Shown here piece by piece: positions 22,759 to 34,012 of a DNA stretch of 64,000 nt; the stretch's first letter is position 1, and every line of letters starts with the position of its first letter. The position numbers and the translations under genes were made by a program. Source of the stretch: Melampsora larici-populina 98AG31 (taxonomy: Eukaryota; Basidiomycota; Pucciniomycetes; Pucciniales; Melampsoraceae); the NCBI RefSeq assembly GCF_000204055.1, contig NW_006768799.1, positions 321,040 to 385,039 of the forward strand, given 5' to 3'. The notes under the pieces are model-generated. The model saw only the letters and a list, made by a program, of their open reading frames with translations, had not been told where the DNA came from and searched no databases.

Positions 22759-23101
22759 TAAGTGCAATTGACATGGATCCCGCCAGGTGAAAAGGACGCC
22801 AAGTGCAAAAGATAAACTCCGGTGTTCGTGTATATTTGTTTCAAAAAATCAACTCAGATCTATAATTCAAGCAACTCTAAACCCCATCAGACGAAGCAGA
22901 CGATCCGAGGTAAGTCCGTGAAACCCAAAGTACCCCGCGATGAAACATCTTTTGTATGTATCTTTGAACTCCTCACAATCGTGATCGAAAGCCAGCTCTG
23001 CGCCTGAGAATCCGGCCGGGAGTACGATTCTTGCGGTTAGGTAACCTTTCTTGGTAAAAATCGTTAACAGAGAAATCCTCTAAAGTGTAGATCTTAGCGC
23101 G

Positions 23102-25996
23102 ATGAAGGGCATAATCTTGTTTTGTCTTTCCTCGCTGAAAGTGACTCAAGTTTTTTCAATGCAAGAATTATCAAGGCTTGCTACCAACAGCCGTAACAAT
23201 CTTGGACAAAGTGGGCTTCGATCCCAAGAGAACAATTTTCAGCACAGTCCACCGGAATTCAAAGGCATATCTTTGACCTATTACGCCCCTTGCAAGATCG
23301 GAGATGAAGAATGGATTACAGATCCCCAACTTGCTGTGCCTGATGCCTGGTTAGGTGAAGTACGCCTATTCCAGAAAGAGAATGATGCTAGAGAGTGGGT
23401 AACAGCTCAAATCAAAGCCAGCAATTCTGTCCCCGTGCAAACCTCTCTCCGCAAGGAAACCAGTCTTAACTCAGAAGGCCCCAGGTATCCCCAAGATGAC
23501 AATATCGATCGTTTCTCAGACGCTGTACATTCTCAAGCTGCTGGCCATAGACCAGGTCGTACCTCGTCTTACACGTCATATAGGTGAGGACCCATGCCTT
23601 GAATGTTTCAAAGAAAGAGAATATGCAGACAGATCGAGATATTTGCTTTCCTATTCAGCGATCCACATATGATAGAAACTGGTAGTAAATTGAATTTAGA
23701 AGCAAAATCTTACGTGCCATCACTCGCAAAGGCCAACACGTGGCCCGAACAAAACACGTAAGTTCGTTTCTTGATAGGCTAGACCACTCTCCAATACCCT
23801 CAATTCAGTGGATAGCACATCATTACACCTTCTGCTTGGACAACTCTGATGAACGATGAATTTATGTTTGATGACAAATCCTTGAAACATTCAGGTTTTT
23901 GGTCAAGGAAAAGGAGTTTCCCAAAAACTGGGAGATGAACGAGAGACGAGATGAAAAGATTGAGCGAGGAAAAGCGAGGTTGATTGACGAAACAAAAAGA
24001 AGGATAGAAACTTCAAAACCAACCCACTATTTACAGAAATCGGGATCAAGTAGGATCCTAAGTGAGGAAAAGCCCAACGCACAACCAGATAATTTAAGAT
24101 TTGATAAGCCAGAGTTCTCAGAACTAGAGACGGAGTCTGTTCAAACTTGGAGCCATGATGAGAGGTGTGTGGGTCAAAGTGATTCCCAATATCATTCCTT
24201 GACTGAAACGTGTGCATATTTCAAACTTCGGTCCTGGTTTTAGAGATAAAAAATCGGGGAGGGATCTCGAAAGAACAAAAGGATTTCATAAAGCTCCCAT
24301 GAGGGGACAATTGCGTACAAGCAAAGCAATCAATCGTGAGACGGAAAAGGGCCGTGGTCACTCGTCAGAAGAGAAATTGCACCGACCGAAGATCGTAACG
24401 TGGAGTAAGAAGAAAACATCATCTATGACCCCAAAAGTTGATCAAAAGGGTATTGCAGCAACTCAAGAAGATACAAAAGGAAAGGAAAGGCTGAACCCGA
24501 CATTGATGAAGGAGGCTTGCCATGAAGAATATCACAATGTCAACCCATTTGCCGTGATAAGAGGATCACATTTAGGACAAGAACCTGGTCAGAAAGACAC
24601 GGGAGCATCTAGTGATATCTTGGATACGACAAACACTGTGGCAAATAATGCAGACAATGTGTCTGTGAATATAAAAGAAGTAGATGAAGCATCTTCACAA
24701 GGTACCACAGATTCAAAAAAGCATAAAAAGAAAACTCGGAAAATCAAAGCAAGCTCTTACAACAAGAAAAACAAAATGCCACTGAATGATGAGTGGGATG
24801 ATATTCCTATCGCCCCATATAATCAAGATGAAGTAAACTTGAACAAGAGATTATGTATGGCAAAGATACTTCACCATGTATTGAAATCACAAAACAAGCA
24901 AGAGTTCATGACAATTAACTTGTCAGATGAAGCATTCAAATCTGTTGCAGCAATTCAACCTTCTGATGACATAGGCTCTATCTTGGAGGATTTGGATTCT
25001 TATCAAGCAGAGTTTAATGTGTTGATTGGAAAGCCTGAATCATACAGAAGATTCAAGGCTCTGAGATCTCAGCTCACTCAAAGGATTATCACAAAGAATT
25101 GGAAAGCATTGAAAGATAAATGTGATAGCTCTGTGAAAGATATTGTAAGACTCTTAGGTGGACACTTACAATGGCCAATTTTTTATGATACAAGAAACGG
25201 AGAAAGTGAATTAATTGTGGAGAAGATTTCCCAGCTCAACCCTCAGCAAATTATAATGCTTCAATCAATCATAGATGTAGATGAGCAGGAGAATCGTGTG
25301 GCAACAATGTATGCCATGGAGCGTATCAACAAGGAATATGTGCCAAAGGTCTTTACAGAGAAGAAACTACAGTATTTTCAAAAACAAGGAGTATGTATTC
25401 CATCAATTCTCAAGATGGAGCATCTGTTACATCTTACCTCTCCACTTGAAAATGAATGCATTGAGACAAAAACTTCTGCTGAAAAGATTCTGGAAATCAT
25501 TGATTTGATGGATGGTGAGATTGATACAGTCCATGGACAAACCTTCATTTCAGATGATATAGAATGGATCAATTCTCCTGTGCGAAAGTGTTTTGTTGAA
25601 GAAAATGAAGGTTTGAAAAAGGTCTTTGAGGAATGTCTGTGGAGATTGGTTTCCCATGGAAGAATTCTTGGGATTCCATATGAAGCCCTAGATGAGGTGG
25701 GAGCCATAGGAAAAGTGGATCTGAAGAGCCATGTGATCTCACTTGATAGAGCATTGATAGCCACTCATTTTAGCATTTCAATTCAGGAATTAGCAAAGAC
25801 TCAGTTCTTACACCCTGAGGAGATTGCAGCAGTTTTTGAAGGTAAGAACATATGCTTTTCTACATCAACATCTGATTGTCCTTTGGAGGGAACAGCTCTC
25901 AAAGTTTCCTCTGAAGCCCTAAGGGATAGATGGGTTCAACTAAATTTGTTTGTTAAAAGATTGAAATACAAAGTAATGTTGGCCATAATGGTTTAG
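23102..25996 (+). CDS. Predicted secreted protein, about 867 aa, unknown function
   Basis: Exons 23102-23583, 23659-23757, 23895-24164 and 24244-25996 join with GT-AG junctions and sum to 2604 nt, exactly 868 codons. The N-terminus MKGIILFCLSSLKVTQVFSM looks like a signal peptide with a short hydrophobic core, so the protein may enter the secretory pathway. Residues about 40-420 are hydrophilic and rich in Lys, Glu and Ser (likely disordered), including a Lys-rich patch (KKHKKKTRKIKASS). The C-terminal 440 residues look folded and mostly helical (ESYRRFKALRSQLTQRI, NPQQIIMLQSIIDVDEQ, ECLWRLVSHGRILGIPYEAL). I recognise no family. Rust fungi encode many lineage-specific secreted proteins, and this could be one; the role is inference. 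The Lys-rich patch could instead be a nuclear targeting signal. Confidence 0.7.
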
Positions 25997-26616
25997 CAAC
26001 TTGTATTTGGTTTTGTTAGTGAGGGCTGAGATCCAATGATTCATCTCAATATCAGTTTCATTAACTTTGTAACATATTTAGGGATGTTGTAAACTCAGTG
26101 ATAGAAAATGGTCTGGTATCACTAGTCTGAGAAAGGAAAAAATTCTTATCAAGTTCATGCAAGGTCACTCATATTTCATGTCTATATAGTCAAACATCTG
26201 CAATCTTGTACTCAAAAATTGGATATCCTGTGATATATGATTGAAACTTGTTCCACTAAGTTGGTTTCCAGGCCAAGATTTTGTCTTTGGAATTGGGTCA
26301 CCTCTTCTATATAGTAAAAAAGGCGTCCACCAAGAAAGAACATTTTGCAGGCTTGACTGCATAGGTGTTGTCATTGTCAAAGCTCAACATACTGAACTGA
26401 ATATAAGTTGGTAATTGAGACCAGGAGGTAGTCTGTGGGCCTGGTTTAGGCCTGTCATATGTGATGTGAGGATGAGACAATAGAAAAAGAGAACAAAATA
26501 TTGGAATGACATGTTCTCTTGCATAATTTGGGGAGACAATTTTTGGTATACATTATTGTGGGTTATGCAAGTAGGAGTATATCGCCATAATGCATATTTG
26601 TATGTATTCAGGCCTA
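25997..26616. other. 3' flank of the secreted-protein gene, no gene seen
   Basis: AT-rich sequence with no supported coding region, probably holding the 3' UTR of the preceding gene. Confidence 0.4.
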
Positions 26617-27236
26617 AGAGCACCAACTATTGCAATGGTGATTTATTGTAGATTTTGCCTTCCCAAGTGCAAACGCAATCACATGTGTTTTACCTAAGTT
26701 AGTAACTGTGTGAAATCCACTGCAGGTTGATGTAATGTCTGCTTTACCAACAATAGATCACCGTGAATCAACCTGATCCACAGTGGTATGATTTTGAGAT
26801 GGAACATTGTATCTTTTTCATGACTTTCATCCAAAAAGAATATCCATCAGATGATGTGAGTTGTTCAAGCTCTGGTTCAGTCCAGCTGTCCCCACGTTAG
26901 AAGTGGCGGATGAACGTGCTGGAGCTGAGGCTGGAGAAACAGACATCTTGATTTGATTCAAAGTTTGTTGTCTTGAAGTTTGAACCTTGAACTTGAGGTT
27001 CTGAAGTTTGGAGTTTTGAAGATCAAGGTTTTGAATGATGAAGTTTGGACTTTGAATACATCAAGTCCTACAATGAATCAAATTGTAGGCTGGAATAAAT
27101 TTGGACAAGGGGAGTGCAAGACTTGATGTGGCCGTACAGACCACAAGTCTATAACAGGCCCATAGTGGACCTGTGTGTAATCTAGCGGTAAAGTTACAAT
27201 AAATCACCTTGTTACCACAACCATAGTAGATGCTCT
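26617..27236. mobile_element. MITE with AGAGCA ends
   Basis: The left end AGAGCACCAACTAT and the inverted right end (AGAGCATCTACTAT) match at 12 of 14 positions. The motif GTGATTTATTGTA lies just inside both ends in inverted orientation. At 620 bp it is non-coding. No TSD was confirmed. Confidence 0.65.
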
Positions 27237-27915
27237 GAATGCATATTCCAATGCATTATGACAGGTTTTTGTTGAAATTGTATAAATTTATGCAATAACA
27301 TATTTGTATTTTGCATAGGTACATAAGACAAGATATTTTTTAAGTAGGAAAGCAACACTACTAGGAGTGGGGTTGACCCTACAAAGGGCTCATTGCTGCC
27401 TGATGCTGCAAAAATCCTGGTTCCAATTAGATTTCAATGAAAACAAATTCTTCCCAGGGAACTTTATAGGTATGAGTTATGACTTTGGGGACTTGACAAA
27501 AAGAATGCATTATTGTTTTCAAGATAATTATCCAATCAATAAAAAAATTGGCCCACACCAGCTGGGTGGAGGCCAAAATATATGCATTTTGGCTTTGGAT
27601 GGTTATGCATGTGTACAGGTTTGAGTGTATTGTGCTATCCCATTTCAGCATCTCTTGAGCTGTCTCCTGAAAATATTATACCCAGGTGGTGCATCTTAGT
27701 CAGCAACACAGTAGGAACCAGACATTGTAGGGTATGTGCTTTTATAGTTGTTACCATCAAGACTCAGTGTGCCTTGGGTCAGAAAATTACACTTTACTGC
27801 CAAAATCGCCATCAATGGAAAATGGATGTGGACCACCTTGTCCATGTGTAATTCAGCTGTGAAAAACTGAATCAGAATTCCATCATCAAGTTCTAGATCA
27901 TTCCATCCCAAATAA
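27237..27915. other. No supported gene
   Basis: Short frames only (the longest about 89 codons), without recognisable motifs. This is the target region of the LTR element that follows. Confidence 0.4.
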
Positions 27916-27920
27916 CTTGT

Positions 27921-28118
27921 TGTTAAGACCGTCACTGGGGGGATTGGGACGGGGGTTGAGGTTCTGTTCTGCCAATAGTCTGGTCTGGTATGTAGATTGT
28001 CGTATGAGGAAAAAGAGAGCAGTCATACAACGTGGATGTACAAAGTGGTTGTTCTCTAATCTGTGACATATTGTGAGACCTTTCACGACTCCAGTTACAT
28101 GTCAATTGGATCATAACA
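27921..28118 (-). repeat. 3' LTR of the chromovirus
   Basis: 198 bp, TG...CA ended. It differs from the other LTR at one position. Confidence 0.95.
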
Positions 28119-28215
28119 GTATCCCCCTTTTTACGCCCAAACTCCCTCTTGCAAGTTCTGCGCACTCTCCACGGACAGCGTTAAAAAACCCCGTGGGGAA
28201 AAAGCTTGTCCTCTC

Positions 28216-31200
28216 TCACTTCCTCCGTGTCCTCTTGTGTCTTTCAATTGCATCCGGAAATTTTCTGTTAAATTGATCTAATAAATCTTGACTATTCGTT
28301 AAATTGATTTCGGGTTCCCAAGAGTTATGATCTGCACTAAATCCCTTCCATGATATCAAATATTCTTTCTTGTTGTATCTTTTCCGGCAGTCTAATACCT
28401 CTGACACCTCCCATTCTTCTTCATCATTAATTGTGATGGGTGATGGTTCCGTTTGCTTCCTTTCCTTGATGTTGTCCTGAGTGTGTTTTTGTAAAAGTGA
28501 AACGTGGAACACTGGATGTACTCCTTTCATAGACAAAGGTAAGGTCAGTTTATAAGCGGATCGGGATATTTCTTTAATGATATTAAAAGGGCCTAGCCAT
28601 CTGTGGTCCAGTTTGGGGCATGGTCGTGTGGTCGAGATATTTTTATTGTTGAGCCAGGCTTGGTCGCCAACGTTCCAGTCTGGGGTTGGTCGCACTCCTT
28701 TATCGAATTGATACTTCATCTCTTCCTGTGCCACGTTCAAAAATTCGGTCAGTTCTTGCTGCACTTCGTGTAATACTTTCAACCTGTCTTCTACAACTGG
28801 TAAGCATTGGTTACTGGAAGGTATTCCTCCGAAGCTGGGTTCAAAACCGTAATTAGCCTTGAAAGGTGAGACGCCAGTCGACGCGTGATCTCGGTTGTTG
28901 TATGAGAATTCAGCAATGGGTAATAATTCGTCCCAGTTGTCCTGTTTATAACAGACAAAGTGTCTGAGGTACTGCTTGATGGCCTTATTCACGATTTCGG
29001 TCTGCCCGTCCGTCCTTGGGTGGTAAGCTGTTGATGGATGTAGCCTTATCCCTAGTCTCTTGTCGAGTTCTTGTGTGATCTGTGAAATGAAAATGCTTCC
29101 ACGGTCAGATGTGATAGTTTTAGGCGTACCGTGTAGTTTCCACACTGATCGGATCATCAGATTGGCTAATTCGTTTGCTGACATGGTTTCGCGGCATGGG
29201 AGGAAATGGCTCATTTTTGTTAGTCTGTCGACTACAGTTAAGATGCTATCTTGCTCGTTTGATTTTGGTAATCCCGTGATCAGGTCATAACTAATGTCGG
29301 TCCAGGGTCCTGCCGGGATAGGTAAAGGTTCTAATGCACCAAATGGCTTCAAAGTCGTTGCTTTGGATCTGAGACACGAGTCACAGCTATCCACGTACTT
29401 GTTGACATATGCCTTCAGAGATGGCCATGTGAAACACCTACGTACTAATCCCAGCGTCTTAGCTCTACCTGGGTGTCCGGCAACAAGGCTGTCATGACGG
29501 CTTCGTAGTATTTGAAATTTGATGTGGTCGTCGTCCGGCACTTCGATCCTGCCTTGGTTGTACAATAACCCATCTTGAAATGTATACTTTGATGTCGCTT
29601 GTCGTACTCGTGCTGAGATAGGATTCTTGACGGCTTCAATCAATTCATTCAGTTTATCGTTCTTCCTGGTTGCTTCTCTGATAAGTTCAATAATGTCTTT
29701 GTCGTTCAAGATCTCGTCTGCTGATGGTGGGTCTGCGGTGCCTAGCACGTCGACTTTGAACCAGTGTTCTGCATCCTCAAGTTCAATATCCTCATTCTCG
29801 AAAAAAGATTCTACGGTGGCAAGTTCGACTTTAAACGTGTCCGGTGTTATGTTTTCTGGACGTAGCAACTGACCAAAAGTCAGTTTCTCTCCTTCTTTAG
29901 GCGCTAGATCCGGTCGTCGAGACAGTGCGTCTGGTTTTGTAGCTTGTCGACCTGGGCGGAACCTGATCTGGAAGTCAAAACATCCCAGTGTTTCTGCCCA
30001 CCGAGCTTGGCGTCGTGTGAGTTGCTTGGTGGTCATAAAAGTCTCTAAGTTGCAGTGGTACGTATAGACTATGACTTCCAGGCGATTCGGGTTCCCTTCT
30101 AGGTAGTGGCGCCATTCCTTGAATGCCGCTACAATTGCTAGGAGCTCTTTGTCGAATATCTCGTAGTTGCGCTCTGCCTGCACTAGAGATCGCGAAAGGT
30201 AAGCTACTGGGTGTATTTCACCGACATCCTCACATCTCTGTGACAGCACTGCTCCTAATGCGTAGTCAGAGCAGTCGCATTCGAGTACAAAGGGTTGGTA
30301 TGGATCTGCTATCTTCAGGATGGGGGCCGATGTGAATGCGTTCTTCAGTCCTTCGAAAGCTTTGTTACACTCGTTGTCCCAGATGTACGGTGTCTTATTA
30401 CGTGTGAGGTTGTGTAATGGGCGTGTTGTCTTGGAGAAATTGTCGATGAATCTTTGGTAAAAATTCGAGAAGCCAATGAATCTTTGTAATTCCGTCACGT
30501 TTCTTGGCGCAGGCCATTCTGAAACTGCCTTGACCTTAGTGGGGTCCATCTTGATTTTGTTCTTTGATATGATTAAGCCTAAGTACTCGACCTCAGATTT
30601 GGAAAATTTGCACTTTTCTGGTTTGAGCCATAATTGGTGTTTGTCCAGGATCTTGAGAATGCCATCGACTACGGCCTCGTGGTCAGTTCCCTTTTTTGTA
30701 TATAGCATGATGTCGTCCAAAAAAGCAGCCGTGTCCTTTCCTATGTGGCCCAGCAGGATGTCTTGCATAAAGTACTGAAAGTACCCCGGCGCCCCTGTTG
30801 GCCCAAATGGCATGGTTAGTGGTGCGAACTGACCAGCTTTGCATATGAAGGCTAGGATGTCTTCATATCCTTCTGCTACTCTCAAGTTTCCGTAAGCGTT
30901 TCGGAGGTCTAGTTTGGTGTACTTGTCTGCGTCTAAGAGGCTATCCACGAGATCCATGGTTAGAGGGAGGGGGTATTTGTTCTTGACGGTAAGCGCGTTG
31001 AGCTTTCGGTAGTCAAAGCACGGGCGGAGGTTGCCATCTTTCTTGCCGGTGAATAAAACAGGCGCTGCCCATGGTGAAGTAGTTCGGCGTATCGTCCCGT
31101 TTGCTAGGCCAGTGTTGATCATCTCTTCAAGGGCTTCGTTCTCGGCAGGTGATAGTGGGATGATACGGCTGGCTTGGGGTTGGGCTCCATCTACAAGGTC

Positions 31201-31599
31201 TACTTTAAAGTCGTATTTGCGTCTCGGGGGTAGGTGTTGTGCCTTGGACTTCATAAACATGTGAATATGCCTGTGATAGCGGGATGGAACCAGTTCCTTG
31301 ACCGGTCTTGTAGGTACTTTCTTCTTCTCGTCAGCCGCTAGCTTTGCCGATGTTGACCAAGATGTTTTGGCTGCGTCGATGTAGGCGTCTGTGCTGTAAT
31401 TCAAGGGATGTTCTTGCTTGCCAGTTGCTTCAATTACGGTTTCAGGATTAAGGGATTTGAACTCACATTGCGGGGGCATTGCTGTATTCAAAGAACATAG
31501 CGCCCCCTCGTCAAATTTCCTAGCGTGCCCTGTGGGCTCCTTAATTTGGGCTTTCAGGGGTGTGTTGCGGATTTGACGAGACTGGAGTATCAGTCGCAA
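28216..31599 (-). CDS. pol: pol polyprotein: RT, RNase H, integrase, chromodomain
   Basis: About 1127 codons. By rough residue number: RT about 150-330 (FDYRKLNALT; active site FLDD near 293), RNase H about 430-560, integrase zinc finger near 700-745 (H..H, CDSC), integrase core with DRGS near 833 and DGQTE near 865, and a chromodomain about 1050-1115 (WEVSEVLDCRKRYNKKEYLI, then SWKGFSADHNSWEPE). Chromodomains of this class steer integration toward modified chromatin. RNase H has CDCSDYALGAVLSQ and KELLAIV, but the expected TDH is TYH (codon at 30058-30060), so a catalytic Asp is missing. The frame is +1 to protease; no real ATG at the 5' end is needed for a polyprotein. Confidence 0.9.
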   Translation of the reverse strand: MRLILQSRQIRNTPLKAQIKEPTGHARKFDEGALCSLNTAMPPQCEFKSLNPETVIEATGKQEHPLNYSTDAYIDAAKTSWSTSAKLAADEKKKVPTRPVKELVPSRYHRHIHMFMKSKAQHLPPRRKYDFKVDLVDGAQPQASRIIPLSPAENEALEEMINTGLANGTIRRTTSPWAAPVLFTGKKDGNLRPCFDYRKLNALTVKNKYPLPLTMDLVDSLLDADKYTKLDLRNAYGNLRVAEGYEDILAFICKAGQFAPLTMPFGPTGAPGYFQYFMQDILLGHIGKDTAAFLDDIMLYTKKGTDHEAVVDGILKILDKHQLWLKPEKCKFSKSEVEYLGLIISKNKIKMDPTKVKAVSEWPAPRNVTELQRFIGFSNFYQRFIDNFSKTTRPLHNLTRNKTPYIWDNECNKAFEGLKNAFTSAPILKIADPYQPFVLECDCSDYALGAVLSQRCEDVGEIHPVAYLSRSLVQAERNYEIFDKELLAIVAAFKEWRHYLEGNPNRLEVIVYTYHCNLETFMTTKQLTRRQARWAETLGCFDFQIRFRPGRQATKPDALSRRPDLAPKEGEKLTFGQLLRPENITPDTFKVELATVESFFENEDIELEDAEHWFKVDVLGTADPPSADEILNDKDIIELIREATRKNDKLNELIEAVKNPISARVRQATSKYTFQDGLLYNQGRIEVPDDDHIKFQILRSRHDSLVAGHPGRAKTLGLVRRCFTWPSLKAYVNKYVDSCDSCLRSKATTLKPFGALEPLPIPAGPWTDISYDLITGLPKSNEQDSILTVVDRLTKMSHFLPCRETMSANELANLMIRSVWKLHGTPKTITSDRGSIFISQITQELDKRLGIRLHPSTAYHPRTDGQTEIVNKAIKQYLRHFVCYKQDNWDELLPIAEFSYNNRDHASTGVSPFKANYGFEPSFGGIPSSNQCLPVVEDRLKVLHEVQQELTEFLNVAQEEMKYQFDKGVRPTPDWNVGDQAWLNNKNISTTRPCPKLDHRWLGPFNIIKEISRSAYKLTLPLSMKGVHPVFHVSLLQKHTQDNIKERKQTEPSPITINDEEEWEVSEVLDCRKRYNKKEYLISWKGFSADHNSWEPEINLTNSQDLLDQFNRKFPDAIERHKRTRRK

Positions 31600-32090
31600 T
31601 GCTTGGATGATCTGGTGAAGGTGGTTGTAATTGTGATTGTCCGGTGTTGTCGTGCGTGGTCTCTGATCTATAATTCAGGGAACAACTACGCTTGCCAGCT
31701 GTTTCGCTACAAGGATCAGATAGGGCTGTGTCGAACTCACATTGCGGGGGCATGTATGCATTCGTAGAATTGCAAGCCCCCTCGCCAAAGCTCCTAGCGT
31801 GCCCTGTGGGCTCATTCAGGCTTCCAAGGGTGTGGTGCGGGCTTGGCAAGGCTGAGGTAACAGCCGCGGTGGTGATGTTCTGGGATTCGTGTGTTGTGCT
31901 GGGGTCGTTGGGTCTCGTGGTTCTGGTCTGGTGTAGTATAGGAGAAAACTGCTTGCTGATCTCTTCTACAGACTTTGGGGAATCTAAAGGAATACCGGAC
32001 TCACCCTGCGGGGACGTTATGCACATCCCCTCGTCGTTGTTCCTAGCGTCCCCCAACCAGTCCACGTCCGGGATTATTGAGGGTGTTGAC
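31459..32090 (-). repeat. Three tandem ~270-bp repeats in the protease-RT linker
   Basis: A block encoding GHAR.F.EGA followed by MPPQCEF occurs at about 31459-31570 and 31735-31840, with a diverged third copy (GDARNNDEGM) at about 31999-32090. Spacing is 276 and about 264 bp. The two closest copies both read EPTGHAR but in different frames. Confidence 0.75.
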
Positions 32091-32575
32091 GGCTTAGACG
32101 ACTCTGCGACGGCAGAGGCAGACATGAGTTCGGTGTTGTGCACGGTACTGCGTGCCCAATCAATCTTGTGGTGGTTGGCTCGTATCCATGGGATTCCTAG
32201 GATTCCATCATAGGTGTTCTTGAGGTGGACAATGATAAAATGTGTGAAATAGATGTCTTGGTCGAGTGTGAGATCGATGTCGTGGGATGAACTGGTCTTT
32301 GATCCATCGAATCCAGTAATAGCTCTTGAGTTGCCTGTTGCGTAAGGTAATAATCCTCTCTTCAAGGCGAATTCTTCACTCAACACGTTATGTGTGGCGC
32401 CCGAATCAATTAAGAAACAAGTGGGGGGGTTCTCAGATGGTGTGGCTCGGGGTGTGTGGGACAGGGATAGTGAGGCGAGTAAAAAGATGCGCGGATCATT
32501 TAGATTGCACGTTACAATGTTATTTGCCCCTAAGTCTACTGAATTCACAACACCTCCGTTGCTCAAGCTAGGCAC
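31541..32575 (-). CDS. Aspartic protease region of the chromovirus
   Basis: About 344 codons in the -1 frame relative to gag and overlapping its end. The catalytic motif FLIDSGATHNVLSE (residues about 54-67) marks a retroviral-type aspartic protease that cleaves the polyprotein, followed by GILGIPWI. The downstream half is a Ser/Thr/Pro-rich linker with internal repeats. An A5 run on the coding strand at 32600-32604 lies just before the gag stop and could allow -1 slippage; this is inference. The frame ends at TAA (31541-31543), where a 4-nt insertion relative to a sister repeat shifts the frame. Confidence 0.85.
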   Translation of the reverse strand: MPSLSNGGVVNSVDLGANNIVTCNLNDPRIFLLASLSLSHTPRATPSENPPTCFLIDSGATHNVLSEEFALKRGLLPYATGNSRAITGFDGSKTSSSHDIDLTLDQDIYFTHFIIVHLKNTYDGILGIPWIRANHHKIDWARSTVHNTELMSASAVAESSKPSTPSIIPDVDWLGDARNNDEGMCITSPQGESGIPLDSPKSVEEISKQFSPILHQTRTTRPNDPSTTHESQNITTAAVTSALPSPHHTLGSLNEPTGHARSFGEGACNSTNAYMPPQCEFDTALSDPCSETAGKRSCSLNYRSETTHDNTGQSQLQPPSPDHPSIATDTPVSSNPQHTPESPN

Positions 32576-32580
32576 GACCT

Positions 32581-33651
32581 TCAGGCTTGAGCGCCTCCAT
32601 TTTTCGACAATTCAGCTCTACTAGGTACTTCACTCTGATCTCCTCCTGATTCGTCTTTCCCACCCATAGCTGCTAATTTCACCTCTAATTCGGCCAATCT
32701 TGCCTTATAGCTTCCCTTCCCTTTTGAATTACGGTTGGGTTGGCGGTTCGGGCAGTCTATGGATACATGGCCATGCGCATTACATCTGAAACAATTTCCA
32801 GTGCGTAATCGTCGCGCACGTTCGTCGGCGGATAGTCTGGTGTAGTTGGAGGATATATCCATAGCATTCGGGTCGCGTGCTGGGGTCGTCATGGTCGTTG
32901 AGGTGTCAGCAGCTCCGTGAATTTTGTTGTCAAGCTTGATGGCCAGATTTGAAATTTGCTCAATGGATTTGAATTCTTCTTGTACCAGTACCATGGCTAC
33001 TCTGATGTTGCGTTTGAGTCCTTGTTCGTATTGACTGATCAACGTTGGGGTCTCCCATCCGGTATTAGAGGCATGCAAGTTAAACTCGTGCGTGTACGCG
33101 GCAACGGTGGACTTTTGAGTCAGTGATCGAAGTGCCTTTTCGGCCTTTGACTTCTTCTCAGTGTCGAAAAACATAGCCTTAAAGTTACACACAAATCGTT
33201 CGAAAGTAACGGTGTGGGCGGTCTCGTGGTTAAAGAGTTCTGCCGTGAGTGGCTGGGCCCAAGCGCTTGCAGTACCCATCAGGTAAGATAGTGAGAACAC
33301 GACCTTGCTACGGTCATCCGGAAAGAGGTACGGGTGTGCCATCATGTACAGTTGGATCTGACTGGCGAACACCTCTGCTGGACCTCCACGAGTGCCGGCG
33401 AATTTATCCGGCGTTGCAACCTTAGGTCCCTTTGGGACAGCTTGTGGTTCAGCCTGGGCAGGGGTGGTAGCCGAGGTGGCATTAGTGTTGGCAGTATTGC
33501 CACTCTGCATTGCATTTATACGCTCTTCCGCTTGGCGGATTCGAGCTTCAGCTTGATGGCGTAGTAATCGTTCTTCCGCCAACGAAGTTTGGAGCTCGGT
33601 GAGTTGGCGTTGGATCTCTGCCATTGCGTCTGAGCTGGCTTCGGGATTCAT
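32581..33651 (-). CDS. gag: gag of the chromovirus
   Basis: A 356-aa protein from ATG at 33651. A coiled-coil start (EIQRQLTELQTSLAEERLL) precedes a retrotransposon-gag domain at about 85-235 (DKFAGTRGGPAEVFASQI; FVCNFKAMFFDTEKK). A CCHC zinc knuckle, CFRCNAHGHVSIDC, lies at about 290-303. Gag forms the virus-like particle and binds element RNA. The frame is intact; protease follows in the -1 frame. Confidence 0.92.
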   Translation of the reverse strand: MNPEASSDAMAEIQRQLTELQTSLAEERLLRHQAEARIRQAEERINAMQSGNTANTNATSATTPAQAEPQAVPKGPKVATPDKFAGTRGGPAEVFASQIQLYMMAHPYLFPDDRSKVVFSLSYLMGTASAWAQPLTAELFNHETAHTVTFERFVCNFKAMFFDTEKKSKAEKALRSLTQKSTVAAYTHEFNLHASNTGWETPTLISQYEQGLKRNIRVAMVLVQEEFKSIEQISNLAIKLDNKIHGAADTSTTMTTPARDPNAMDISSNYTRLSADERARRLRTGNCFRCNAHGHVSIDCPNRQPNRNSKGKGSYKARLAELEVKLAAMGGKDESGGDQSEVPSRAELSKNGGAQA

Positions 33652-34012
33652 GCCGGTAGTCAGCAGGAGTAGAGTGGGAAGGTCTGAGATGAGTGGTGTA
33701 GAGTCGAGGGCAGTATGTGTTGAATCACTGTCTGATCCAACGTCGTCGGCGGGGATTCGGTATGAAGGAGACGTTGTAGCTAAAACTTAGATTATAATAC
33801 GGTTCGGTTTTCTTCTAATTCTTCAATAAGGTTCGTTCGGGGTTCAATCTTTGATTGTGAGTCAGTGTATCCGGTTTGTTGGTAGATCTGGGTTAATTCA
33901 AATAAGGTTCTGGTCTGTATCAATCTAATTTTAAAGGTTCTTCGATGATGATCGAAGTTTCAATCTTGAGTCTAGTTCTTCAACGCCCGTTGTTGGATGA
34001 GATACGACAATA

